Positions 1 through 8,253 of a stretch of 64,000 bases of DNA are shown in pieces. The notes beneath the pieces are model-generated. The model ran no database searches. It was not told the origin of the DNA and was given only the letters and a program-made list of their open reading frames with translations. Position 1 is the stretch's first letter; the number at the start of each line of letters is the position of its first letter. The DNA comes from Bacteroidota bacterium (lineage in GTDB: Bacteria; Bacteroidota; Bacteroidia; Bacteroidales; F082), in assembly GCA_009773165.1 (NCBI GenBank), contig WOUZ01000005.1, forward strand, positions 186,001 through 250,000, given 5' to 3'. The translations under genes were made by a program, and so were the position numbers.

Positions 1-770
1 ATGCCCATAACCGGATGGTAGCCGGTGATTCACCTCAACAGATTATTGATTGGCTTGTGGCAAATGACGCACAAAATCTACCCGGGAGACGGCAATATGG
101 TATTGTTGATATGGATCCTTTCGGAAGTCCCCGCTCAGCAGCTTATACCGGAGCTACAAGCATGGACTGGAAAGGCCACATTACTGGCCGGAATTATGCA
201 ATTCAGGGAAATATTCTGCTAAACGAAGGCATAATTGATTCGATGGAAGTACGTTTTCTTCGGACAGAAGGCACCCTATCTGACAAATTGATGGCTGCTT
301 TGCAAGGTGCTAATGTTCCAGGCGCTGACTCACGCTGCCTTAGCGAAGGTGTTTCCTCTCTCTCTGCATTTATACGTATGGCTAAAATTACAAACCATCC
401 TGATACCCTTTTTCTCGATTTGAATGTGCCCCAAGCTCCCTATGGAGTTGAACCAATTGATTCATTACAAGTTCTTTACGATAACTGGAAAATGATTACC
501 ACTTTGCCTGATAATCAAAAGGAAAGAGCTGAAAAATGGGAAATATTCCCCAACCCTGCAGGTGATTTCCTTTACATAAAAGTCGCTGACAATGCTGACC
601 AATTTGCTGAACTTTTAATTTCAGATCAAAATGGCAGTGAGCTAAAACGGATTAAACGATCGAATTTTTCCAACGCAATCGACGTTAGCACATTCCGATC
701 AGGAACTTATATTATAACAATGATTAATTCCGACGGAGGTCAGACTTACAAAAAATTCATCAAAAACTAA
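1..770 (+). CDS. Secreted DUF1028 protein with type IX sorting tail (5' truncated)
   Basis: The reading frame is open from the window edge, so the N-terminus and any signal peptide are missing. The first ~165 visible residues resemble DUF1028, an Ntn-hydrolase-like family of unknown substrate: a GIVD segment, an HTGA-like YTGATS, the hallmark GHITG...AIQGNIL, and a following TEGTLSDKLMAAL. The last ~75 residues (from WEIFPNPAGDFLYI to KKFIKN) form a typical Por secretion-system C-terminal sorting domain, which in Bacteroidota directs export by the T9SS and cell-surface anchoring. The next gene is porQ, a component of that export route. The family assignment is read from the sequence; the catalytic role is unknown. 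Confidence 0.8.
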   Translation, partial: AHNRMVAGDSPQQIIDWLVANDAQNLPGRRQYGIVDMDPFGSPRSAAYTGATSMDWKGHITGRNYAIQGNILLNEGIIDSMEVRFLRTEGTLSDKLMAALQGANVPGADSRCLSEGVSSLSAFIRMAKITNHPDTLFLDLNVPQAPYGVEPIDSLQVLYDNWKMITTLPDNQKERAEKWEIFPNPAGDFLYIKVADNADQFAELLISDQNGSELKRIKRSNFSNAIDVSTFRSGTYIITMINSDGGQTYKKFIKN

Positions 771-904
771 ATTTGCTAATAGCTTACTTACAAACACCTA
801 ACTCATTTCCAGCGGCAGCTTTGAATTTATCATTCAATGCAGGTAATTCAACAACAATAAAAAGAGAGCATTCTACGTTCTCACGCAGATATCAAAAACA
901 AGGC

Positions 905-1969
905 ATGCAAAAGAATAGATTTTTACCATTTTTAAGTGCATTTTTTCTTTTCACAATGTTTTTTTCCAGCACAGTGCTTCATGCACAGATCGGTGGAAGA
1001 GGCACTTACGACTTCCTTAACACTACCGTTTCGCCCAGAGTAGCAGCTCTCGGAGGCAGCGCGCTACCAATCGACGACAACGATATTCAGCTTACAGCTT
1101 TCAACCCTGCCCTTATCAATCCGGCAATGAATAATCAGCTAAGCCTTTCATATGTCGATTATTATGCTGATCTGGGTTTCAGCAGTGTTCAGTTTGGTAA
1201 AAAGATCGAAAATGTTGGGAATTTTGTGGCAAGTCTGCATTATTTCAATTACGGTAAATTTGAGTATGCGGATGAAACAGGTAACAGAGACAATACATTT
1301 GGCGCTTCTGATTACTCGCTATCACTTGGCTGGGGAAGGCAACTTGATTCAAATTTTTCTATTGGTGCCAATGCCAAATTCATTGCTTCTCAATTTGAGA
1401 GTTACAACTCATTTGGAATCGCTGTTGATGTTGCTGGCACATACCTTAGTAAAAGTGGTTGGCTCTTTTCGTTAACAGCACGTAACATTGGCTCTGAACT
1501 CAAATCCTATCTTCCTGGCGACGCTTCGGCAATGCCGTTTTCGATGCAGCTTGGAGTGTCTAAACGATTGGATCATGTGCCTTTCAGACTTATTTTACTT
1601 TATGATCATATCCAAAAATGGGATCTAACTTACAAAGATCCTATCGACCTGAAAGGAAGAATTGATCCTATCACAGGTGTTAGCTCTGAGTTGAATGGTG
1701 CTGAAAAATTTGCAGATCAGTTTATGCGTCACATTATTTTAGGCGGTGAATTTTATATTGGTAAAGGTCTGACTCTCAGAGGTAGTTACAATTACAAAAG
1801 ACGTCAGGAAATGCAGGTACCTGATAAGTTAGCTATGATAGGTTTCGCCTGGGGTGTTGGAATCAAAATTTCCAAATTCCAAATCAATTACGCCCGTTCA
1901 ACATTTCATGTGGTTGGATCACCAAATTACATTTCGATTGCAACCAATCTCGATAGTTTTAAGCGTTGA
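905..1969 (+). CDS. porQ: Type IX secretion system protein PorQ
   Basis: A 354-residue outer-membrane protein. The frame is open further upstream to a TTG at 773, but the ATG at 905 is preferred because it opens directly on a signal peptide (MQKNRFLPFLSAFFLF..., cleavage near HAQ-IGG). The mature protein begins with the PorQ signature GGRGTYDFLNTT followed by VAALGG, then alternating aromatic beta-strand segments typical of a PorV/PorQ-like barrel. In characterised Bacteroidota, PorQ acts with PorU, PorV and PorZ in the surface attachment complex that processes T9SS cargo. The gene just upstream encodes a probable T9SS cargo protein. No second T9SS gene is present in the window. Confidence 0.88.
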   Translation: MQKNRFLPFLSAFFLFTMFFSSTVLHAQIGGRGTYDFLNTTVSPRVAALGGSALPIDDNDIQLTAFNPALINPAMNNQLSLSYVDYYADLGFSSVQFGKKIENVGNFVASLHYFNYGKFEYADETGNRDNTFGASDYSLSLGWGRQLDSNFSIGANAKFIASQFESYNSFGIAVDVAGTYLSKSGWLFSLTARNIGSELKSYLPGDASAMPFSMQLGVSKRLDHVPFRLILLYDHIQKWDLTYKDPIDLKGRIDPITGVSSELNGAEKFADQFMRHIILGGEFYIGKGLTLRGSYNYKRRQEMQVPDKLAMIGFAWGVGIKISKFQINYARSTFHVVGSPNYISIATNLDSFKR

Positions 1970-1991
1970 TTCAATCCTGACATGAATCGTT

Positions 1992-1999
1992 TATCTTTG
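1992..1999 (+). promoter_or_regulatory. Probable -7 box (TATCTTTG) before recF
   Basis: The octamer matches the Bacteroidota sigma-70 box TAnnTTTG exactly and lies 19 bases before the recF ATG. The nearest upstream TTG is 23 bases away, longer than the best spacing seen elsewhere in the window. Confidence 0.45.
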
Positions 2000-2018
2000 T
2001 AGCATAAACGAAAGGGTT

Positions 2019-3137
2019 ATGTTTCTTGAGCAATTAAAACTGACAGATTTTAAAAACTACTCCTCTGCTTCATTGAATTTTTCTGAAAAGATCAATTGTT
2101 TTATTGGCAACAACGGAGCTGGTAAAACAAATATCCTTGATGCCATTTATTATTTATCATTCTGCAAAAGCTATTTTAACCCTCTGGATCAGCAGAACAT
2201 ACGCCATCATTGTGATATTTTTGCCATTCACGGACAGTACCGTCGTAATGGCGATCATGATCAGGTGAGCTGTATTCAAAAGAAACAACACAAGAAATCT
2301 TTTCGTTACAACAAGAAAGAATACGAGCGTTTAGCCGATCATATTGGTAAGATCCCACTTGTGATGATCTCACCTTACGACCGCGATCTGATCAATGAAG
2401 GCAGTGAAATACGTCGGAAATTTATTGATGGGGTGTTATCCCAGTTCGATCCTATATATCTTGACACCTTGTTGCAATACAATAAGATTCTTTTGCAGCG
2501 CAACACTTTACTTCGGCAGTTTGCCGAATCGAATCGTCACGATCCCGGACTTGTTGAGTTATGGGACAGTCAGTTAGCAAAACATGGACAAATTTTATAC
2601 GAGAAACGTATTGATTTCTTAACCACCTTCACTCCTATTTTTCAGCACTATTACACCATAGTGGCAGGCTCAGAAGAAAAGGTTGAAATTATTTATGAAA
2701 GCAGTCTTTCCTCAACTTCACTTGCCGAAAGTTTGAAAGCAACATATGATCGCGATAGGCAGCTCCGGTATACCAGCACCGGAACCCATAAAGATGAACT
2801 AACATTCCTGATTAATGGCTTTCCGCTTAAGAAATTTGGTTCCCAGGGCCAGCAAAAATCATTTGTAATTGCCATCAAATTAGCACAATTCGATTTCACC
2901 CGGAATATACTGGGTTTCAAGCCAATACTTTTGTTTGATGATATTTTTGACAAACTCGATGATCAACGGGTAAGCCAGATCATTCAGTTGGTGGGTGATG
3001 ATAGCTTTGGTCAGGTATTTATTACCGATACGCAAGAGCAGCGCATACGTCGACTTTTTGAAGAGAGTGCCATCGATCACAAGATTTTTGAGGTTATCTC
3101 GGGCAATGCTCAACAAACAAATACAAGTCAATCATGA
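2019..3137 (+). CDS. recF: DNA replication and repair protein RecF
   Basis: A 372-residue SMC-like ATPase that loads RecA at single-strand gaps with RecO and RecR. The N-terminus has the family opening LTDFKNYSSASLNF and the Walker A motif GNNGAGKTN near residue 31. The C-terminal half holds the ABC signature region (GSQGQQKSFVIAIKLA, near 275) and the Walker B segment ILLFDDIFDKLDDQR (near 303). Length is normal for the family. Its stop codon overlaps the start of the DUF721 gene by four bases, so the two are translationally coupled. A TAnnTTTG box sits just upstream. Confidence 0.96.
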   Translation: MFLEQLKLTDFKNYSSASLNFSEKINCFIGNNGAGKTNILDAIYYLSFCKSYFNPLDQQNIRHHCDIFAIHGQYRRNGDHDQVSCIQKKQHKKSFRYNKKEYERLADHIGKIPLVMISPYDRDLINEGSEIRRKFIDGVLSQFDPIYLDTLLQYNKILLQRNTLLRQFAESNRHDPGLVELWDSQLAKHGQILYEKRIDFLTTFTPIFQHYYTIVAGSEEKVEIIYESSLSSTSLAESLKATYDRDRQLRYTSTGTHKDELTFLINGFPLKKFGSQGQQKSFVIAIKLAQFDFTRNILGFKPILLFDDIFDKLDDQRVSQIIQLVGDDSFGQVFITDTQEQRIRRLFEESAIDHKIFEVISGNAQQTNTSQS

Positions 3138-3424
3138 CCGACCCCAATCAACAGCCTTTGGGCAGCGCTATTGAAGAATTTCTGAAAACATACAACCTTC
3201 AGGACCGAATTGATGGCATACGCATTATTCAGGCATGGGAGCAAGTGGTTGGAACAATGATTGCAAAACATACAACAGATTTGTTTGTCCAGAAAAAAAC
3301 ACTATTTGTTTATATTGATTCCCCTGCTATTCGCCATGAGCTAAGTTATGCAAAAACCCAAATCATCAAAAACCTCAACCAGGCGGTTGGTAAAGATGTT
3401 ATAATTGAACTTGTTTTGAGGTAA
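3134..3424 (+). CDS. DUF721 (DciA-like) protein
   Basis: A 96-residue protein of the DUF721 family, related to DciA, which in many bacteria lacking DnaC helps load the replicative helicase. The visible pattern is a helical N-terminus, an AWEQVVG segment near residue 36, and the family's IDSPAIRHELSY strand-helix near residue 64. It starts inside the recF stop codon (ATGA overlap); this recF-DUF721 pairing is common in Bacteroidota and supports a replication or repair role. A helicase-loading function is an inference from family membership only. Confidence 0.8.
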   Translation: MTDPNQQPLGSAIEEFLKTYNLQDRIDGIRIIQAWEQVVGTMIAKHTTDLFVQKKTLFVYIDSPAIRHELSYAKTQIIKNLNQAVGKDVIIELVLR

Positions 3425-3538
3425 ATAGCATATAAGTGCTCATCCATACATTACAGAATGCTTAATCCTTTTTTGAGGACAAAGTATAAAACATACTCGC
3501 ACTACGCAAGAAGAAAACCCTATCTACCCATTTTTTCT

Positions 3539-3546
3539 TACTTTTG
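3539..3546 (+). promoter_or_regulatory. Possible -7 box (TACTTTTG) before hypC
   Basis: An exact TAnnTTTG octamer 17 bases before the hypC ATG. There is no TTG at a good distance upstream, so the call is tentative. It implies a very short leader of about 10 bases. Confidence 0.35.
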
Positions 3547-3563
3547 GCTTTAAATTCGTTTTT

Positions 3564-3833
3564 ATGTGCTTAAGTATCCCTGCCAAAATTGAATCCATAG
3601 AAGGTGACATGGCTGTTTGTTCTGTTGGAGGCGTAACTTCTAATGCAAGTTTGCAAATGTTGGATTTGAATGATATTCAGATTGGCGACTTCGTATTGCT
3701 TCACACTGGTTTTGCATTACAGAAAATCAGTCCCGAAGAAGCAGAAGCAACTCTTGCTCTTTTTGAGGAGTATGAGTCGTTCAATGAAATGCTGGACGTG
3801 GAAGAACGGGAAACAGGCACACGAATTGTTTAG
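3564..3833 (+). CDS. hypC: Hydrogenase maturation chaperone HypC
   Basis: An 89-residue HypC/HupF protein. It starts with the family hallmark MCLSIPAKI, in which Cys2 binds the Fe(CN)2CO precursor. A small beta-barrel follows, with the conserved GDFVLLHTGFA near residue 46 and an acidic C-terminal helix. HypC carries the iron unit between HypD and the hydrogenase large subunit. The hypD gene follows after nine bases, and hypC-hypD-hypE clearly form one transcription unit. Confidence 0.95.
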   Translation: MCLSIPAKIESIEGDMAVCSVGGVTSNASLQMLDLNDIQIGDFVLLHTGFALQKISPEEAEATLALFEEYESFNEMLDVEERETGTRIV

Positions 3834-3842
3834 CTAAACCTT

Positions 3843-4925
3843 ATGCAATATATTGATGAATACCGCGATAAGGAGAAAATAATCTCGTTGTCGAACCGAA
3901 TTCGATTCGAATCACATAAACCTATGCGTATTATGGAGGTGTGTGGAGGACACACAATGGCCATACAGCGCTTCGGCATTCCAACACTCCTCCCCGATCA
4001 TATTCAACTGATATCAGGGCCGGGTTGTCCGGTTTGTGTTACCGACAGGGCATACATTGATAAAGCTATTGCATACAGCCGTTTGCCGGAAGTAATCATT
4101 GCCACTTATGGAGATCTCATACGCGTTCCTGGTTCAACTTCAACTTTAGACAGAGAAAAGGCTTCAGGCGCTGATATTCGTATCGTCTTTTCAATCCTTG
4201 ACGCATTGACACTGGCAAAAAAAAATCGTAAAAAGAAAGTTGTTTTTCTTGGTATTGGTTTCGAAACAACTGCCCCAGGCAGCGCTGCAGGTATTATTAA
4301 AGCCCAAATGGCCGGGCTTTTTAATTTTTATGTGTTGAGCGCTCACAAAATAATGCCTCCGCCAATGGCTGCTCTGATCGATCAGGGCGTAAAAATTGAT
4401 GGATATATTGGGCCAGGTCATGTTAGTACTGTTACTGGCTCATCGATGTTTGAGTTTATCCCTGAAAAATATAAATTAGGAGTTGTCATAAGTGGTTTTG
4501 AGCCTTTAGATATTCTCCAATCGATTTATATGCTTGTTCTTCAACATGAAAGAAATGATCCTTCAGTCGAGATTCAATATAGCAGAGTTGTAAAACCTGA
4601 AGGAAATCCGAAAGCACTTGAGTTACTCGACGAAGTATTTGAGCTAAGAGATGATTGGTGGCGTGGTTTGGGTGTTTTAACGCTTAGCGGAATGGGAATC
4701 CGGTCGAAATATGAAGAGTTTGATGCCGAAAAAATGATATCGGTAGATGTTGAACCTACCCGTGAAGACAAAGGTTGTATTTGTGGAAGTATTCTAAAGG
4801 GCGTTTCAACACCTTCGGATTGTAAGCTATTTGGCAAAGTTTGCACACCATCTGATCCTGTCGGGGCCTGTATGGTTTCCAACGAAGGCACTTGTGCTGC
4901 TTTCTTTCGCTATAAAAAACATTGA
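3843..4925 (+). CDS. hypD: Hydrogenase maturation Fe-S protein HypD
   Basis: A 360-residue HypD, the scaffold on which the Fe(CN)2CO group is built. It shows MEVCGGHTMAIQRFG near residue 30, the SGPGCPVCVT motif near residue 59, GFETTAPGSAAG near residue 138, and a cysteine-rich C-terminus (CICGS, DCKLFGKVC, GACMVSNEGTC) that holds the 4Fe-4S cluster and redox cysteines. All expected cysteines appear present. It lies between hypC (nine-base gap) and hypE (three-base gap). Confidence 0.96.
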   Translation: MQYIDEYRDKEKIISLSNRIRFESHKPMRIMEVCGGHTMAIQRFGIPTLLPDHIQLISGPGCPVCVTDRAYIDKAIAYSRLPEVIIATYGDLIRVPGSTSTLDREKASGADIRIVFSILDALTLAKKNRKKKVVFLGIGFETTAPGSAAGIIKAQMAGLFNFYVLSAHKIMPPPMAALIDQGVKIDGYIGPGHVSTVTGSSMFEFIPEKYKLGVVISGFEPLDILQSIYMLVLQHERNDPSVEIQYSRVVKPEGNPKALELLDEVFELRDDWWRGLGVLTLSGMGIRSKYEEFDAEKMISVDVEPTREDKGCICGSILKGVSTPSDCKLFGKVCTPSDPVGACMVSNEGTCAAFFRYKKH

Positions 4926-4928
4926 TAA

Positions 4929-5948
4929 ATGAAGAAATCACCTGTTATATTACTCGGACATGGAAGTGGCGGTCGACTTTCACATGAACTCATACAAAAC
5001 CTATTTATAAAAGCCTTTCATAATAATGTACTTGATAAACAAACAGATGCAGCGGTGTTACCATTTCCTTCAGACAAGCTTGCCTTCACTACTGATGCGT
5101 TTGTTGTAAATCCCCTTTTTTTTCCGGGAGGTGATATTGGAAAGCTGGCTGTTGCCGGAACAGTGAATGATTTAGCTGTCTCCGGTGCAAAACCATTGTT
5201 TTTAAGTGCTTCTTTTATCATCGAAGAAGGTTTTCCTTATGAAGAACTTGAAAAAGTTGTAAACAGCATGGCAATTGAAGCCCAAAATGCAGGAGTTCAA
5301 ATTGTTACAGGTGATACCAAAGTAGTTGAAAAAGGAAAATGCGACCGGTTATTTATCACAACATCGGGCGTTGGAGCAATCATAGGGGGTGATGCAAAAA
5401 ATATCAATGAGAGAGAAATTCAGGTAGGCGACAAAATTATCATAAATGGAAGCATTGGTGATCATGGGATGGCTGTGATGGCTGCCAGAAACGAGCTGAA
5501 CTTGAGCGCTCCAATCCTTTCTGATTGTGCTTGCCTCCACGAATTAATTCATTCAATTACTGAGATTACAGATGAGGTGCATTTTATGCGCGATGCGACA
5601 CGTGGCGGATTAGGGACAGTGATTACCGAAGTGTGTGAAAATCAACCGTTTGGTGCACTTTTATACGAAGAAACAATCCCTGTGAGCGAAAATGTACGGG
5701 GAATGTGTGAATTGCTTGGTTTCGATCCTCTTTATGTTGCCAACGAAGGAAAAGTAGTTTTAATCGTTTCGTCAAAAGATGCCGAAAAAGTTGTTAACCA
5801 ACTTCGAAACCATCCAAAAGGTGTGGCAGCAGCTATTATTGGCGAAATAGTTTCACAACATCCAGGTCAGGCGTGGCTGAAAACTGCTTTTGGAAGCACA
5901 CGGGTTATTGATATGCTTGCTGGTGAGCAATTACCCCGAATTTGCTAG
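4929..5948 (+). CDS. hypE: Carbamoyl dehydratase HypE
   Basis: A 339-residue member of the PurM/AIR-synthase-like family. HypE dehydrates the carbamoyl group that HypF puts on its C-terminal cysteine to give the cyanide ligand of the hydrogenase iron. The N-terminus has LGHGSGGRLSHELI, with AFTTDAFVVNPLFFPGGDIG near residue 52. The protein ends in the diagnostic PRIC, so the acceptor cysteine is intact. HypF, HypA, HypB and the hydrogenase itself are not in this window and must lie elsewhere if the pathway works. Confidence 0.96.
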   Translation: MKKSPVILLGHGSGGRLSHELIQNLFIKAFHNNVLDKQTDAAVLPFPSDKLAFTTDAFVVNPLFFPGGDIGKLAVAGTVNDLAVSGAKPLFLSASFIIEEGFPYEELEKVVNSMAIEAQNAGVQIVTGDTKVVEKGKCDRLFITTSGVGAIIGGDAKNINEREIQVGDKIIINGSIGDHGMAVMAARNELNLSAPILSDCACLHELIHSITEITDEVHFMRDATRGGLGTVITEVCENQPFGALLYEETIPVSENVRGMCELLGFDPLYVANEGKVVLIVSSKDAEKVVNQLRNHPKGVAAAIIGEIVSQHPGQAWLKTAFGSTRVIDMLAGEQLPRIC

Positions 5949-5956
5949 TCGGGCCC

Positions 5957-6358
5957 TCAAAACCCATACTCGAAGTAGAATTTTGAAAGCTCTGTTGCGA
6001 TCTCTTTGAAAACAATATGATGATTTTCACAACCTTTTCTTGAACAGATGCGTACTACACCTCCGGCTTTAATTACAAATGACACCATAGGTGCCCCACA
6101 ATCTGAACAGTTTTCTTCGACTGAAAGCTCCTTGTTGCAATGTGGACAAAACATGTCAACGATCTCGCCGTCTTCGATGTCAATATCCAATTCCCTGGTA
6201 CAATCGCCATACACACAACTTAACCAAAGCACTCCTCTATCGTGCTCAGTCTCGATATTTACTTTAACACTTGGTCTGCCATGGATCATTACACCCTCTT
6301 CCATCAATGATTTGCCACAAATCGGACATTTGACGCTGATTGATACTTCCTTTTCCAT
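5957..6358 (-). CDS. Zinc-ribbon protein of unknown function with five cysteine pairs
   Basis: A 133-residue soluble protein with ten cysteines in five pairs: C11/C14 (CPIC), C48/C53, C71/C74 (CPHC), C84/C87 (CSDC) and C105/C110, followed by two histidines at 113-114. This suits two zinc ribbons, possibly with a third half-site. It has no signal peptide or membrane segment. It is convergent with hypE, only eight bases away, so it is not in the hyp operon. I do not recognise a named family; regulatory, chaperone and nucleic-acid-binding roles are all possible. Confidence 0.7.
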   Translation of the reverse strand: MEKEVSISVKCPICGKSLMEEGVMIHGRPSVKVNIETEHDRGVLWLSCVYGDCTRELDIDIEDGEIVDMFCPHCNKELSVEENCSDCGAPMVSFVIKAGGVVRICSRKGCENHHIVFKEIATELSKFYFEYGF

Positions 6359-6501
6359 GATTTCTATTTATTTAGGTTATGATTTCAACACCCTAAATAT
6401 ACGACGATACATTGCTGAAAATCAAGTTTTTTAGCACTTTTTTTATTCTTTACTTTTCAGATGTTATGAACGGCTTATGAATCCAAACCAAATTAACCTA
6501 T

Positions 6502-6580
6502 AAAATAAAAAAAATACCTCGCTGTTTCTTTATATTAAGATGAGAATAATCATCTAACTCAAAACAAAAAACCACCGAGG
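6502..6580 (-). terminator. Possible branched terminator or structured RNA downstream of pepD
   Basis: Read on the minus strand, an outer stem CCTCG/CGAGG (6576-6580 with 6517-6521) encloses an inner perfect six-base stem AGATGA/TCATCT (6538-6543 with 6550-6555, loop of six), and the outer arm is followed by a run of eight T. It lies about 30 bases past the pepD stop. The long gap between the two stems makes it an unusual terminator. Confidence 0.4.
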
Positions 6581-6610
6581 CAATCTAGAAAAGAAACTTT
6601 TTAGTTCCCG

Positions 6611-8080
6611 TTAAGCTTTTTCAGAAGGAATATTTTTCAAGATATCTAATGTGAGATCCCAAAATTTTTGAACGGAACTAATTTCAATTCGTTCATCGGG
6701 TGAGTGTGCACCTTTGATCGTTGGACCATAAGAGATCATATCCATTCCGGGATATTTATCACCAATAAGGCCGCATTCCAGCCCTGCATGAATCGCCTTA
6801 ACTTGGGGCTGTTCATTAAAAAGATTTAAATAGGAAGTGACCGTAATTTCCCGAATCTCCGACTCCGGATTGGGAGCCCATCCGGGATAACCATTGCTTT
6901 GGGTCACTTTAGCACCTGCAAGTTCAAAGGTTGCTTTTACCATATTGGCAATATCTTCTTTTGCTGACTCAAGTGAACTGCGCTGACTGGTAGTAATTAG
7001 AAAATATTCAGCTTCCATGCGTATTGAAGCCAGATTTGTTGAGGTTTCAACGAAACCTGGAATAGTTTGTGAATAGGCTATAACACCATGAGGACAAGCA
7101 TACAAACTACGCAATAACTTTTGCTGGTCAGCAAACACTACAACTTTATCAGGAATACTATCAATTGATGTCAAAGAAATAGCAAGAAGTGGCTCAGTAA
7201 CAGCAAATTCATTACAAATACCGGCTTTTAGTTCAGTAACAAGTGCTTCAAATTTTTCAGCATTGGCTTGTGAAACAACAACAGTTGCTGATGCTTCTCT
7301 GGCAAGTGCATTTCGCAAATTCCCTCCTTCTATGTGAGCTATGCGAATTTGAAATTGTTTTTCTGATGCGAATAAGATTCTATTAAGAAGTTTGTTGGCA
7401 TTACCCAGTCCTTTATGAATATCGTCACCCGAATGCCCACCTTTTAAGCCACTTATGCCAAGCATGTAGGCCTTCACTCCTTCGGGACAAGCTTCTGTGG
7501 AATACGGAAGTTCAATAACAGTGTCTTTACCTCCCGCGCATCCAATAAAAAGTTCTCCTTCATCTTCAGAATCAAGGTTTAGTAATATTTTACCTTTTAA
7601 AGCTTCATTACTTAATCCAAAAGCGCCTGTGAGCCCTGTCTCTTCATCCACTGTAAAAAGACACTCGATTGGCCCATGCGGGATATTATCGGAAGCCAGG
7701 ATCGCTAATTGAGCAGCAACCCCAATACCATCATCTGCACCAAGCGTTGTTCCGTTAGCTTTCACCCATCCATCAACCAATCGAACTTCGATAGGATCTG
7801 TTGAAAAATCGTGTATTTTGTCGCTGTTCTTTTCGCATACCATGTCAACATGACTCTGCAAAACTGTTGTCTTCAGATGCTCGTAACCCGGCATTGCTTT
7901 TTTGTAAATAAACACATTTCCAACTTCATCCTGTGCATGCTGAAGTTGATGCATTATAGCGAAATCAATCAAATATTGATTAATTCTTTCTTCTTGCTTT
8001 GATGGTCGTGGAATCAGTGTAATTTCTCTGAAGTAACTCCAAACCTTTTCTGGCTGAAGACTCAATAATAAATCATTCAT
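6611..8080 (-). CDS. pepD: Aminoacyl-histidine dipeptidase (peptidase D, M20C)
   Basis: A 489-residue cytosolic zinc dipeptidase of family M20C, which cleaves Xaa-His and other dipeptides. Metal-binding and catalytic motifs are all visible: QSHVDMVCEKN near residue 75 (first His and Asp), GADDGIGVA near residue 119, and DEETGLTGAFGL near residue 149. The lid-domain repeat GLKGGHSGDDIHKGLGNA (near residue 212) and the C-terminal HSPDERIEI, with its metal His, are also intact. Length is typical. The gene is followed by a structured terminator-like region and preceded by a TAnnTTTG box. Confidence 0.95.
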   Translation of the reverse strand: MNDLLLSLQPEKVWSYFREITLIPRPSKQEERINQYLIDFAIMHQLQHAQDEVGNVFIYKKAMPGYEHLKTTVLQSHVDMVCEKNSDKIHDFSTDPIEVRLVDGWVKANGTTLGADDGIGVAAQLAILASDNIPHGPIECLFTVDEETGLTGAFGLSNEALKGKILLNLDSEDEGELFIGCAGGKDTVIELPYSTEACPEGVKAYMLGISGLKGGHSGDDIHKGLGNANKLLNRILFASEKQFQIRIAHIEGGNLRNALAREASATVVVSQANAEKFEALVTELKAGICNEFAVTEPLLAISLTSIDSIPDKVVVFADQQKLLRSLYACPHGVIAYSQTIPGFVETSTNLASIRMEAEYFLITTSQRSSLESAKEDIANMVKATFELAGAKVTQSNGYPGWAPNPESEIREITVTSYLNLFNEQPQVKAIHAGLECGLIGDKYPGMDMISYGPTIKGAHSPDERIEISSVQKFWDLTLDILKNIPSEKA

Positions 8081-8098
8081 GGGTTAAGTATTTTTTTA

Positions 8099-8106
8099 CA
8101 AAAATA
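8099..8106 (-). promoter_or_regulatory. Probable -7 box (TATTTTTG) before pepD
   Basis: An exact match to TAnnTTTG on the minus strand, 18 bases upstream of the pepD ATG. No well-spaced TTG is seen upstream. Confidence 0.4.
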
Positions 8107-8253
8107 CAATTCATTTGTGTTTAAATGAATAATACGACTAAAACAATTGAGTCCATCAGAAGGATATTGGGAAAGTTTACTCAAAACACTTAAACTTTGC
8201 AAATCAATTAGATTTGCCAATAAGAATTTTGTTTAAATAAACAGGAAAAGTTA

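Noticed and set aside
773-904. N-terminal extension of PorQ from a TTG
   Set aside because: The 44 extra residues lack a signal peptide; the ATG at 905 starts directly on one.
6048-6434. Plus-strand 128-residue frame over the zinc-ribbon gene
   Set aside because: Antisense shadow; the minus-strand frame has ordered cysteine pairs and the plus one shows no domain.
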